NCBI GenBank assembly: GCA_035041965.1
Contig: JAPYMA010002005.1
Location: forward strand, 59,903 to 123,902
Direction: 5' to 3'
DNA from: Anisakis pegreffii
Lineage: Eukaryota > Nematoda > Chromadorea > Rhabditida > Anisakidae
DNA: 64,000 nucleotides
Shown here: positions 27,501 through 40,580 of the stretch, in pieces
Position numbering within the stretch: the first letter of the stretch is position 1
Layout of the letters: each line of letters starts with the position of its first letter
Position numbers and translations under genes: made by a program
The notes under the pieces: model-generated
Seen by the model: only the letters and a program-made list of their open reading frames with translations
Databases searched by the model: none
Told to the model about the DNA's origin: nothing

Positions 27501-27897
27501 AATAGAGCAAACGCGGCAGCAATGAGTTTTCATTCGTGTGACTTCCCATCAGTGGCGCAGAGATCACGGAGATAATCAGTGACCATTATGGAATTGCAAT
27601 GAAGAGCACAGATATATGCCAAGAAAGGAGATTATTTTAAACAACGTATTTGAGCTAATAATGCACATTGATTGTGCCCGAAAAATTCTCCACCAAACCG
27701 GCAATTAGTGTGGCCTTTCGTGACGTTGATTCCAACATTTTCGTTCATACAACAAATATGATGCAGATAAATTCCACTGCTCATGCATTCCTTCACAAAA
27801 CTGCAAAAAAAGCTAACGCAAACAGTGAATGTGTCAACTGACCTGTAGCATAAATGGACTGCAAATTAGACGAAGTGTTATGGTTGGATTGTTGCAT
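21598..27897 (-). CDS. unc-25: Glutamate decarboxylase (GABA synthesis)
   Basis: Twelve exons join in phase to 505 residues: 27897-27843, 26587-26388, 26139-26012, 25785-25679, 25337-25222, 24918-24783, 24112-23997, 23807-23664, 23117-22968, 22504-22400, 22151-22065 and 21771-21598 (TAG). The enzyme is a PLP-dependent group II decarboxylase that converts glutamate to GABA in the cytosol of inhibitory neurons. Family blocks run in order along the whole protein: [88 protein letters not shown] with the PLP lysine near residue 318, [14 protein letters not shown], and GTTMVGYQP near the end. Length matches nematode UNC-25 (about 508). Several introns have unusual signals (GTTCGT donors in introns 3 and 5, GAAG acceptor of exon 7). 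Close paralogues such as acidic amino acid decarboxylases are less likely given the GAD65/67-like sequence. No defect is seen. Confidence 0.95.
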
Positions 27898-29699
27898 TTT
27901 ATCAGTTTTCAGATGTATAGTATGACCGAGTGGCAGTTTGATCGGAGACAAACGCACGACGACGATTCGAGCAAATCCCAATATGTCGAAATGATGCAAA
28001 CTCACTTTGTTGGGTCGAGATTAAGTCCGTTTAAGAATGAATGTCCAAATTCAGTCCATATGAGAAGATGGGTGTGTTCAGCTATGCTCTTATAAACGTG
28101 TATATCATGCAAATAATATAACGTTGCCTAAATCCTACGCTGTCGCCTTCGTTCTCAACAAATAAGATTTCGTCCATTCATACGCCTCCTCCTTCATAAA
28201 TGAATACGGTAGAAAACTTCATTGTTTATTCGCTATGCACTTTCACTTGGTAAAGAGTACATTGCGAGCGACTCATTACGAATTCATCAATTCACTTTTC
28301 CTTTCCTGTAATATCCGCCCATAAATCACTATAACAACGATTGGACCCCAAAATATTGCTACATTTTTTGAAACAGAGTCATCTCAGTCAATAACACAGA
28401 CATCACAATTAGTCGCTAGGAGACACACTGAAGCAATTGAAATTTTGAGAAATACTCAAAAATGAAAATTGAGAAATGATGAATCTCGGGAATGCATAGC
28501 AGGTTTTGAAGCAGCAGCTACTTTCATTCATAATAAAGTTTCAGTTAAATTCTAAAGTATACTTATTGCAGTGATGATTTTATGGCTCTTAATATATGTA
28601 AGAATGGCACTTTTAAAATATGTTGAAATGGTCGAGAGTGCATGTGAGGACATTCAACTTTTTGCAACGATATTTAGAAAGATTTTATGTTTTAATCTGC
28701 ATTTTTCCAAAATTGTGAGTCATTTCAATCTTATATCAGAAAGAAACTTCCGATTTCAAGCCGTCATATCCAAGTCCAAGATTACAGCACGTTGAGTAGT
28801 GAATGGTGAATTCAATGCTCATAAGTGTTATAAGACGAGTAGTACTATACGGTTGTGAAATGGGCCAATGTTTTTTAACGATCACTGAACATCATTAATG
28901 TTATAATCAATAACATCAATCATCGTCATCATCGATCATCATCGTCGATTCAATGAAGTTCAATGTTCAATGTTCAACAAAGTTCAATGAAATTTTGAGT
29001 CGCTTCCTCCCACAAGATTTGTTCGGCTTCAATATTGCATCTGTTAATTCAACTGCATGTTCCAAAGACTGCAAGTCTTTTTACTTCGCTATTTGGAAAC
29101 ATTTTCATCCGATCGAAATGTACATAAATTCTCACTGAGTTCACTCATAGTGAGAGTTCATTGCCGAAGTGAGCAAAGTTGTTCCACTCGAAAGGATCTT
29201 AAGCTTGAATATCAAGTACATTTGCATGATTTTTGATCGAAATTATCAAACATGAACGTGCTCGATGGTTCGATGAAAATCCATTGCGGATATTTTTTAC
29301 CTTTTTAGATAAACTTCGAACTTTTAATTACTTCGAAAGTCAAACTAAATAATTCATGCAGTGCATTTTTTCCGTAAAAAACCGAAACTTCCGAAACGGC
29401 AGAATTCAGCTGACGTTAATACTGAGAGAAAATGGACTTGAAGCATTGCAAATAAGTGTTTGAGAATCAAGAATTTCATATTCACATGCAAGTGTACTAT
29501 TATTAGCTTAGACCCGAGATGACAAGATGCCTTAGCATAGAATATGCAGTATGCCCTTGCGGCATGATCAATGACATCATTATATGAAATATTAATTTGA
29601 ATTTGAATACTTAGTTCCCTGGATTTGTTCAATAATTTGTTGAATTAGCTCTTTTCTGATTAATAATGAACATATTGCTTCGAAAAAATGTGTTTAAGC

Positions 29700-29800
29700 A
29701 TGTCCCGCATCGATATTTCAATAACTGTTCGATCTCGGGATCAAAAATCGATCCCGGGACTGAAAAATCGCCTGGATTTTGCAAACCCTAGTGCCTATGT
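29700..29800. repeat. Palindrome-rich repeat remnant
   Basis: The segment contains GATCTCGGGATC, ATCGATCCCGGGACTG and a right end TTTTGCAAACCCTAGTGCC. This resembles the TTTTGCAAACACTA end of the element at 19.1-19.5 kb, so the two are probably related families of palindromic dispersed repeats. Confidence 0.45.
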
Positions 29801-30451
29801 CTGCAAAGAGAACCACATTGTTTCTTCGTAACTAATTATATCACCATCCTCCTTTTTTACCATACTTTTATCAGCATTACTATTGCCATCAACACCGTTT
29901 ACTTTATGGCAAGGTTATGAGATACTCTACCCCAGCCTGAATCACTCTCGATTAGTCGATTCAGTGCATTTAACATTTAAAAAATGCAGTTACCTCAAAA
30001 AATTGTTTGATGTCAGCAAATGTACCATATGGTTGGTTCAGTGAAATGCTATCGACAAATGAATGGCGTGTCGCAATAAACTGAAGTATGCAGCAACCAA
30101 TAAGCATAAATATGAATGAAGTGTCTCATTTCATGCTTTTTGAGGGTCATTCAGAAGAGAATTGTTCGAGCTTAAGATATCGCTTAGTGGTGGCTCTTTT
30201 CTTCAGACATACTCCTCAGCTCTCTAAATCCATCATCAATCACATCACTCTTCTATTCCTATTTTCTGGCCGCATTCACAAAACAACAAACAACACTTCA
30301 TTTCCACATCACATCACAAAATGACCATTTTGAGTGATCATCAAAGACTACTTACTGCAGACACAAAATAACGTCTCTATAAACATAGCTCCTAAATGTA
30401 GTGAAAAGAATGTTGCCGCATATTTCGAATATTAGTTAAGAAACATTGCAG

Positions 30452-30530
30452 CGAACCCAACGTCAAAAGTCACATGAAATATGTGATATGGCTTTCAGAT
30501 TTTGTTGTATTCTATCTCCACGTTGGGTTC
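30452..30530. repeat. Short inverted repeat
   Basis: GAACCCAACGT near 30452-30462 is the exact reverse complement of ACGTTGGGTTC near 30520-30530, with weaker complementarity outside the core. It is not explained by any gene. Confidence 0.5.
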
Positions 30531-32040
30531 ATTGTCTTCAGCAAAAAAACTTAAAGAAAGATCACTGAAAATCAAGATGAACAGAAAAATCACGAATGAA
30601 TTAGATTAATTTTATTGTTGACCGTATGGATGCATAACAACACAATAGATATAAACGTGGACATTGGGCTAGACGCTTTGGAATGTTTCAGTGTTATGAA
30701 TGAATAAAAATAACAGCAGAAAACGGATAGTGAGTGTTTCAGGGGGTCAATTAGTTTCGAAAAAATGACGATCTATAAGATGTACTGCGGACAGGAAAAA
30801 ACAGCACAGATAAATATATAGGGAGGTTCGTGTTGTTATGCTATAAGTGAGCGTATAAATGAAGTGCTATAATGAGATGAGCACTGTGATGTGAACAGAG
30901 CAATTTTTGAAACGCTATTGTCGTGTGCATGAAAAACGATGATAATAACGTCATAATACGAGAAAAATGACGTTCATCAAAAAATTTAGTTACCAAATGA
31001 ATCATAAAATTGGAAATCAATTCAGTGAAATAATTATAACCCCACTCGAAATTAATTGATGGACCGGAAAATAACTTTAATCAAAAAGAATGCTCCTCAC
31101 TATTGATAGTGAACTAACCAGATAAAGATAATAAAAACGAAGTCGAAGCAAAAAAAACAAATGATTAAACAAAATGAACAAAAAAAAGTGAAAGGATTCA
31201 AACGATAAGAAAGAAATAACATCAAAAAATGGAAATGCTTTCATATGTTTACTACAACTGCAATAGATGATTCTCAGGCGATATTTATCGCGCTATTTGA
31301 AATTATCGTTCAAAGGCTTTTGGATTTTAAGAGAAATTTTGAGCATATCGTGAATTTGAAAGAACGCGCATTTTGCAGTATTGTTCAGCATTCAATTCTA
31401 ACCACTCGAAATCATCACAAATTCATTCAGATGAAACCAGCTTCCTTTCAGCTCTATCAGATGCCTTCATCAACAAACGTTGATCACATCAATAAATTAT
31501 AAAGCTAACACATTGAGATTATATCACTGTGACATATTGAGAGCTTATCACTTTATAATAACACAAAAATATTCAACACAAGAACAACTCTACGAAAATG
31601 ACGAACAACAATCAAAAACAGAGTGAATATAGAATTTGTAAAAAGAAAAAAGATACATGCAACAACCAAACCAACGAAAACAAACAGAGTGAGATAAATT
31701 TAGCTCATCGGCTGAATATAAGCAACAAGAACATATCAACACCGAACAGTCGACACCTATCCAACCTTCACTAATCATTTTTGACCGATTCAATTATACT
31801 TTTCTCCTGTTCATATCAAAATTAAAGACTCCGACCGTATTTAAGTAGCCATCATCGCGATTTCTGTTTGTTTTTCAACACGATTCTTCGGCTTATCTAT
31901 GGAATTCGGTCTCATTTTTCGTTACTATTTGACAGAAATGACTTCAACAACGCATCATTCAACAACGCTTACTGATCGACGATGATGTGTCAAGGTTACT
32001 GATATCAGATTTCAAAAACAACGAATTCATATCGTCAACG

Positions 32041-35000
32041 TTAAGAAACTTTCTTTTTACGTTCATCACATAATCTTTTATGCCACTTTTGGGCAAGCGA
32101 ATTGAATATGGACAGCAGAAACCAAACGATCATTCCTGTCACTAACACTTGCAGACATTGTTGCAACAATGTGGCTCCCTGAATAGTTTCTTCTTTCAAT
32201 TATCACTCACAATGAAGCTCCAAGAAAACCACAAAATAACAGTTAAGCAGTTACACATTATGAAATTATTAGAAAATTTTAAAAACGTGAATACGAAATG
32301 CAATGATGACTTGTAAAAAAGCGCAGAAATAGAGCATTAAGCTCATTGTCGTTCGACGTCTAAAAAAGATCAACCCTTGATAAACTCAGAAAAAGATGAT
32401 GATGGACCCACGAAAATAGCTGAGCGTCTCACTAACTAACCGGTTCTGCAGTTGCGCCTGGCTTATGATGAAGTTTAATCTTTTCATTGGCAAGAAAATC
32501 TTTCAACGGAGCTTGGATGTGTTGTCCAATATACGGTATTAATCTGAAATCTCGTTGATTTCTTCACGCAAACGGTTGCAAATTATCTCCAAACGAAGCG
32601 TATCACAATCAGGCTTTATTCCGTTTGACCACTACCGAATCAAATGATAATAACATAAAAACGGGAATTCATAATAATCCTCGTAAGTGTAAACGTCGAT
32701 GCATAGATAACTTCAAGCAACTATATAAACGTATTGTTATAGACCGGGCACTTATTTGTTTTATGTGCACTCAATACAACATTAAAAATAAGAGGCGAGT
32801 TAGTAAATCTATGTGGGTACTGTCGTAAAAAATTCTTTCACATTTTGTTTCGCCACTCATAACTCAATCAAACTGATTGTGAGGGAAAGTTTTGTAGAAA
32901 AAGACAACATGAGATAAACTGATCAACGAAGAAAAACTCACTTCAGTTGATTGATGAGATTTTCGACGTGTTGTTCACTGAATAGTAGAACAACAAATAG
33001 CATCTGAAAGAATTCAAACATATGTTTGATGTCAATAATGATGACTGATCATTCATGTCAAAGGCGAAAAAGTTTGAACGTTCGATCAACTTGTTGAACA
33101 TTAAACATTCATCAGCCACTATACACTTACAAATTTCATTTTATCGAAATGCCCACTATAAACTGGGAGAGATAAAAGAATGTAACCGGATTTGAGAATG
33201 ATAAAAAATAACACAACACTCATTGTTTAGCTTTCACCCAAAGGGAATTTAAAAACATTCAGTTATTGCATGAATCCTTCGGAATATTTAGCACAAAAAA
33301 GCCTTTCGGCATTATGTCTTGTCGTTACGAATAATTAAAAAAGGCAAGCACTTTGCACACTCACCTGAACATGCATTTTCACAATAGCCTTGCCAATCAG
33401 TGTTGCGCCGAAAAAGGTCCAAAATGGTACCAAAAAATGGCCACAAGTTATTCCAGCCAAATCGAAAAATGGATTCGGCACCTAAATTGGCAGTTTGATG
33501 AGGCTAAAACGAGTGAAACGGGGACTTCGACATTGTTATCAAAAGGAATTGTTATGGCATCTACATTGTCCGACGTGATATGATTCATAATATATAGATG
33601 GTTAAATAACAACAACAGTAGCATCATAATTCCTTGCGTGGAACGTGGCGAACACTATGAATCAGCATTCATGAACGTGACAAAGACTATGATTCAACAT
33701 TCATAACATAATTTATAAGAGACTGAAAACGAGAAAGGACTCACCGACGCAAAGATGAGAATGCCAGGGAAACCAATATGGGATACAATTTTTTCTGTCA
33801 AATTTCTTAGACGATCCGAGAATGAAGGTCCTTGATCTCTAGGTCTTGTGCTGTTTATGTAGTTGATAAACTCTCTGAAATAACGAGTCAACAAATATCG
33901 AATACGTAGCGATATGAATGATAATGATGAAGAATGATCATTCCTTCACTTTATCTGAGGACAATTATGCCTTACTTGCAGAGTATTCAGCACTAAGTAT
34001 AAGAGACATAGCAGTTTCACAAGATCTGACATTCAGGGAATGCATATGGAAGTAGTAAGAGTTACTCTGACATCCAACCCATTGGATGCAGTAGTAATCT
34101 CAGTCAAAAGTCTAAACTAACAGCTCATCTTAACTAGGATGAACGCTTGCAAATCAATACCGATATTCTTCGTCATCCGGCTCTTCACCAGAAATTCTGG
34201 CTGCTTTTGCCATGAAATAAGGAGGTAGTTCACCAAGTGCTGTTCCAGCTCCCCACATCAACGACTCAATCCGAACCTTCAACAAATACCAAAATATGCA
34301 TCCGAAATACCTGATCACATCTGTATAAAACGCAGTTGAGATGGACGATACCTTGGTGAACTTCGCATCATGAATTTCCCTGGTATACAAAAAACACTTC
34401 GTACTACGAAAACTAATTATAGTGGACTTTTGTGATGGACAGAAAGAGACTGTCAAATGACATGTTTTATGGAAATATTTTTCAAGAACGATTCCCATCA
34501 GCGACCAAGAGACAGTCAAATAATCGTGACGTTAAAAATACCTTCGACATTATAGCCCATAACGTTATAACTGCCTTGCTCACAATGTCATGATCATCAT
34601 GTGGGCATATAATTCTAAAATTAAAAACTCGTCGCTATCAAAATTGCGTTGTTGGTATTATAAATTGAACTTTAATTAACCATCTAATTCAAATGTCAAT
34701 ATTTAAGAACTATCGATCATTTCGAATTTTCATGTAATGATAACAAGAATATGAAAAGAGATTCGAATAAATCGAACAAACTACTTGTCTGGATATGGTG
34801 GTTCCGGAAAATCCAAAGAGTTGCACTCGTACGCCGCCAGAGTTACAGATGCAATGTGTGGCCCCTTGAATGGAGTAAAATATCGAACGCTTTGAAGATG
34901 TGATCGTCAACAACATTTTGAGTTCGATTATCATTAATTAGTGGCGGAAGTGTCAATTTCTATCAAAGGTTTCGCGTGAAATTTTATCGAAGGTTACGCA

Positions 35001-36027
35001 TAATGCGAACTAATGATGGTATTTACTAATGATGTGGTACCACAGATAAACAATCCAAGCAAACAATTAAGCATAATAAAAACGAACCAAATAAAGGATG
35101 AATGTATGTAAACCGGTACCAAGACCAACTGATGACAGTACACCAAGCCCTAACCAATAAAGGCAAAGAATGATTCGTTTTTCAAATCGGCGTAAATAAA
35201 TCTGATGTGTGCCAGGCATATAGTAACCATATATCAATGCTGCACAACTCAGTAACGTCATCAGAACATGCACTTTATGCTGCCAAAGGCTGAAAAACTT
35301 CTTTTCAACAAGAACATCCTTTAAAATTTGAAGGTTACTTCGTGAGCCATCACTCAAATTCAAATCAGAAATTTTCATATGCACTGCTTCTATCACACTT
35401 ATTTAGTTGTTTTCGAAAGATCAAATCGGCCAGTTTTTGGAAGTTGAGCCGTAGTGAAATACGACAAATTAAATTAAGAGGTACTAAGCAGACGATAACT
35501 TACTAGTATGCAAACTCAATAAGTAGATGGAGTATTTCTCGAATGGCATAATGAGTTGTTTGGATGGGTCGCGACCATATAACGATTCTTTGTCGTTCAA
35601 TTCTGTTGAGTGTGTTCACCGATGGACTTGGAACTAAACCACGTCCACTTGGTTTGATATAATAATCACTAAACATTACTAATGGCATGATGAGAATACA
35701 GAGCACGTAAATTTATTCAATCATTTCCTTTCAGTTTCGATAACCTTACGCCTCTGAGAGGATCAAAAACTTCAGTGGTTCATTTTAGAACATGAAAACT
35801 CGGTCAATCATTGAAATGCATGATTATAACCGAGACGAATAGAAGATATACCCTGTTTGCTTGGATGAGCCATCGAAGGTGACTTGTTTGACCGAGCTTG
35901 ACGAAGGACTATTTCGCAAAGAACCACTGCCTTCTTCATTCAATAGGTCGTCGAACGGTCGGGGATGACCATTATTGGCCATAACGGTATTATTATTGTT
36001 ATTATTGATCTTCTTCTTACGACCCAT
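32041..36027 (-). CDS. epg-3: VMP1/EPG-3 ER membrane scramblase of autophagy
   Basis: Eleven exons join in phase to 453 residues: 36027-35852, 35668-35504, 35289-35088, 34864-34785, 34614-34542, 34276-34161, 33874-33745, 33481-33365, 33003-32942, 32543-32441 and 32178-32041 (TAA). VMP1 is a multispanning ER protein of the DedA/VTT superfamily that moves lipids between membrane leaflets and is needed for autophagosome formation; the nematode member is EPG-3. Recognisable blocks, in order: [137 protein letters not shown], and a last membrane segment ([20 protein letters not shown]) before a Lys/Arg-rich tail. The N-terminal 60 residues are poorly conserved and Asn/Ser-rich. Exon 3 uses a GTTCGT donor; exons 4 and 6 follow CAAG and GAAG acceptors. 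Confidence 0.95.
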
Positions 36028-37014
36028 TTCGTCAGCTTCTACCAATCGAGGCTGAATCAGTTGAGATACTACGATAACCGCGAACAGAACGCACCATAGC
36101 AATTCAAAGGTAAAGTTACACTAAGCAATACAAAATGGAATCTGTTGTGGAAAAGCCATTGAAAAAGCCCATAGAAAGACAACTGATATGCATCTGGATG
36201 AAACGTCGTACTAAGAGCAGTCTTTGGACGATTTTTAAGTAGTGTGGAGTTGTATAACTGATTTATTACGCTGCCAAACAGAATAATAAATAATTGATTC
36301 TCGTAATTCTAGAAATAAGCAGAAGAGGACTGAGAATGGGGTAGCGGATTGCTAGTACAAAACAAAAAGTTTCATTCGACACTTGAACGGTTTATCTGCT
36401 GACAACACCACCATCAGCATCCACTAATAACAAATGCGTTAAATAGTACATGAATTAACATTCGGCAAAGCATTTAGAGAATATTGTTAATCGTATCCAG
36501 TCAGTTTTAAAAGATGGCAAGTCGATTACCAAAATTTACGCTTTCAACTAGTTCAAACATTCCAGTACAATAACGTCACGAAGTTACTGCCGTTAGAATG
36601 TAAACAATATCTTACTTAAACTCTCAATCTGCGCCAGAAATACAACATGATAACTGAATACGTTATTACATGTCAGCAACAGTTCCACGTGGCCATTTCG
36701 CCACTGCATCATATGATTCACATGCGATAAATCATGCACTGGGCATGCAGTGACTTTCATGAATCAGGGCGGATGACTGACTTGTCGCTGTTTTTGAGGT
36801 AGAACCCACAATGAGTCCTAGTATCAGCTGTGAGGAGTCGAAAAAATTTCGTTGGCACGGTCATTGTGCTGGCTGACTTCAGTAAAACGAAAAATTTGAT
36901 GAATAAATTTTCATGTTAGTGAATTTTAATCCGTGAAAGAGAGAAAGCACAATTAACTATGCATCTAGCACCGATATTCATAGATTCAACGATTTCCACT
37001 GTCAAAACGATGAA

Positions 37015-37060
37015 GCCTTGTTGACTCAACTTTACGGTATGCAGCCTTATTGACTCAACT
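37015..37060. repeat. Short direct duplication
   Basis: GCCTTGTTGACTCAACT at 37015-37031 recurs as GCCTTATTGACTCAACT at 37044-37060, a 17-bp match with one mismatch at a spacing of 29 bp. The core TTGACTCAA is itself nearly palindromic. Confidence 0.6.
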
Positions 37061-38224
37061 CTGCACTTCAGTTTCATCCATACAAACACTCCATCTAACG
37101 CGACGTGTGACTATCAAATGGTCAGGTTCCAAGAAACAATCTAAAATCACTGAAAAAAGAAACGACACCTTTGTAATCATTGAGGCTGGAAACGGAAAGG
37201 GGATTTTGAAGAAGAACAGTACCGTTTGGTGAGGGTCGCAGATTCTTCCGAGTAGGGACCCCACATTTTATGACCTCCAGCTTTCGCAAAGTCACCTACA
37301 GCAAAACCCCTCTCAGCGGTAACCCTCAGTAACTGTCAAATGAATGTCCCCACATTCTCGGACTCGACCATTCATTCCATTCAGCGCTGATTCAAAACTT
37401 CTGACTGTAATCTCTGTTATAGCGCAGTGATATATCAGAGTGGAAATAAAATTTGGCAACGTGTGCATTTCAGTGTAATGCCACATCATTTTTATGAGAC
37501 CAAAGGCCATATCTTACACGATTCATGCAAAAGAAGTCAAGATGGTATACGGACAGTTCGCCAAGTGACCGAACTGGAATTTTTATTTGATACGTGTCCA
37601 GAAATGTGAATTTCAAGCGCATTAAACGGGCATAAATTTAGGCAATTCATACTTCGTTTTATTGCGCAGATCCGGTAGAACAAAAAATATGTGCTAGAGA
37701 TTTTCTAATTCGCTTGAACTATGAAAGTTCAAGAAATTGTTGAAATTGCCACCCACCCGACAGGAAAATTCGTGGCCAAAATATATATCATCCAGTAGAT
37801 GAGATTGACTACCCTAGAAAACTGTGTCAAACTTTGATGCCAAATGTTAAGTTATGAGAGGTATGCCATTTGGCGTAATCAGTGGTGATGTTCAGTAGTC
37901 ACGGTTCGTATATTATACTGAAGAAATACAATAAAATGAGGCATAGCTTAGGATAATGGTGAAGTAGGAATCAAAATATTGCAGCATTGCCAGTTGCGGT
38001 ATGGAATCGTATCGTAAGTGGAAGTTATGAATGTGAGCTGATTATGCAATTGTCAAAAATTTATCCGACTGCGATGAATTTTTCATAGATTGGTTTTGAA
38101 TTGAAGGATTTCTTTTTCAAGCACACGAATTTTCAAGGTTCCTGCACCGATTCATCAAAGTCCAGTTATGAACAACAAGTGCTTCGCAAATTATTCTCAT
38201 AAAATAACTGCTGATCATGCATCA

Positions 38225-38587
38225 TTCCACTTCCTGGGCCAACGACCCGGATCAACACCTATCCGGCCGAGTCGAGCCAGGATTTACCGGACTAGGCCAA
38301 GACCTACCATGCCGAGACGAAATTTGTCGGGTGAAAGTATTTTATCGCACGGCATTTTCCACTTCAATCGCTCGCAAGAGCAATGTTTTTTCATTTTCCA
38401 CTGACTATTTATTTTAAGTTACACTTTCGAAAACTAAACAAGCATTTTCCCTGAAAATTTCTCGATTTGTGGAGAACTGAATTTTCCTTCCAATGGACTA
38501 TTTGAAACTGGCTTTGTAAAGTTTTATCCGCTGTTAGCGGATTAGCGATTAGCGCGCTAACTTATCCCATTAGCGTGTCCATCCCTG
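38225..38587. mobile_element. hAT/MITE-like transposon remnant
   Basis: The right end reads, on the minus strand from 38587, CAGGGATGGACACGCTAATG, followed by tandem GTTAGCG/GATTAGCG words (38533-38575). A CAGGGATGG-type terminus is typical of hAT-derived miniature elements. A GC-rich block at 38225-38340 (CCCGGATC, CCGGCCGAG, CCGGACTAGGCC) may be its interior. I could not place the left terminus or a target-site duplication. Confidence 0.5.
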
Positions 38588-40580
38588 AGTATTATAATAC
38601 TACAGGACACGTAAAAAGTAATGAATGTATAGCAAATGAGAGAATAGTTTACGAGATATGGTGTAATCTGAAGTGTCAAGCACAGTAAGAAGAGTGCAAT
38701 TACTATGAAACAGGCACCTATAATTTCTTAAATCATGACGAAATACCATAGTCTCTGTATTGCCATTAGTACAGGCACATGTTTTCTGGAAATAGGATTG
38801 TCGGATGCCATTTAATTAATTGGCTACTGATAAGCATCAGTGGGCATATTCCGAGATTCGTGGTTCAAGGAGAGGTGATTTTTTTAGCAGACTTTCCACT
38901 TGCAAACTAAACTGCTCCAATGTGATAAATGAGAAATCGATCCATTAAATCAGTGATATTGTACTAATGGTCACAACACTAGTCAACATGTGAGTGGCCT
39001 TTCTCACTGATGATCTGAAGTTGTTTTATGTAGTCAAAGCAAGTTTCTGAATCATGACGGGATATCGCTGTTCATTTTATATTGGAAGAGAGGTTGATAT
39101 CATGAGCATTATTATACAACATTTCTGATCGAGGAAGTAGGTGAGCGATTAGATTGGTCGAAAAAAAAGAACATATAAGTCCATTGCAGTTCTGTTTCAA
39201 CTTCTATGTCTCACCTCACAAAAAGGATAAGTTGGTTTGATAAATGTAAATGAAAACGTTCAAACTCTGCCGCAATATCGCTTTTAATTTGGTTCATTAA
39301 CTTAAAAGATCATTGTAGTGGTTAGTGATGAATGATGAATTTACTGTGCATAATATGCAGTTGATGAATGGAAGGTGCTAAATAAATTTGTTTATATGGG
39401 TTAATCTGTTATAGTGATATGCACATGATTTTTCGCGGTTTATGATCTGAAAAGGTAATGCTCTTTGAAGGTCATCGAAATAATTATTGTGTAATCATCA
39501 ACAGCAAACAATTTTGTGGTTTAGGTCCTATTCGAATAATATTTTTGAATGCTGAATAGTGTTGTTTCAATCGGAAACCAAAATCAACTCGAAAATGATA
39601 TTCATAATACTTGTAATAACCGTTCTTGAAAGTGCTGTGAAGTATTCAATATTTCTTCAATTTACTGCTGATTAAACTGATGGCTGAACGAGCGAAATGC
39701 GAAACTTCAAATTGGGAGGAAGGAGAAAAAATGCTAAAGATTCACGATTCACACTGCATTCAACGATTCAGCAAATTAAGAAGCAATGAATATCAATAAC
39801 GAGCCGCTTGAGATTCGCCAGCATCGGCATCGCAAAAAAACGCTTCTTGAACTTATTCGTCAGCGGAAATGCCACGACGGAACAGCGAACTTTGATATTA
39901 TCCGAATTGTGATGAAAAGCAACTATACTATTCTGCTCAACATGGAACATTCATTGAATACAAGTGCCTTTTGAAAAAAAAACCCTTCTCTCGCATGGTT
40001 GCGAAAAATAAAAGCCTTTTCGAATAGACTCTCCTCTTTCCCAAATAGGAGTCCTCATTTGGACGGCTACGAAAGGCAGAATCATGACACCAACCCTAAA
40101 TAAGTTAGTGCTTTTTAAGCAGCGGAACGAATATAATTGTCATGAAATGTTCGATTCGGATTACTTTTTTGCTCAAATGTGGAATTATATTAATTGTAAA
40201 GCTCGCAAAAGTTATTTTTTGTTATTATTGCATCGGAAGTTCATATGGTACGTCGGTGTACGATGGGTGTCAATAAAAATTCAATATCAACAGATTTAAT
40301 CCTACAATCAAACCCTAAAAACGATAATAACAAATCCGGTTTCGATCATCATAAGCAGCCAATTATGCGTCAGTGTACTACTGCCACCAAGCAGTCATGC
40401 GAAATCTCTCGATTTCAATCATCAACTGCATTATTCAGTTACTGCTTCAGTTTTATGTGTTTATTATCATTCATTTCAGTAACTGCTAATCCTTATGTGA
40501 TCGTCAACATTTCATAGCACTATTCGTTTATAGCATCCATGTATATCTGGATGGTGTGATTTGAGTGATAAAGATTGCAG

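Larger units (their letters stand above)
27898..32040. other. Stretch between the glutamate decarboxylase and VMP1 genes
   Basis: This holds the decarboxylase upstream region (27.9-28.6 kb, no clear core promoter), a repeat remnant near 29.7 kb, an inverted repeat near 30.5 kb, and two weak in-phase minus-strand exon candidates at 30376-30356 and 30080-29994. No complete gene could be built. Confidence 0.35.
36028..40580. other. Intergenic stretch between divergent VMP1 and small membrane protein genes
   Basis: This stretch should contain the VMP1 promoter and upstream elements of the plus-strand gene at 40.6 kb; no core promoter motif stands out. It includes a 29-bp-period duplication at 37015-37060, an unusually GC-rich segment at 37180-37330 and the transposon-like remnant at 38.2-38.6 kb. 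Open frames here lack splice signals. Confidence 0.35.
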
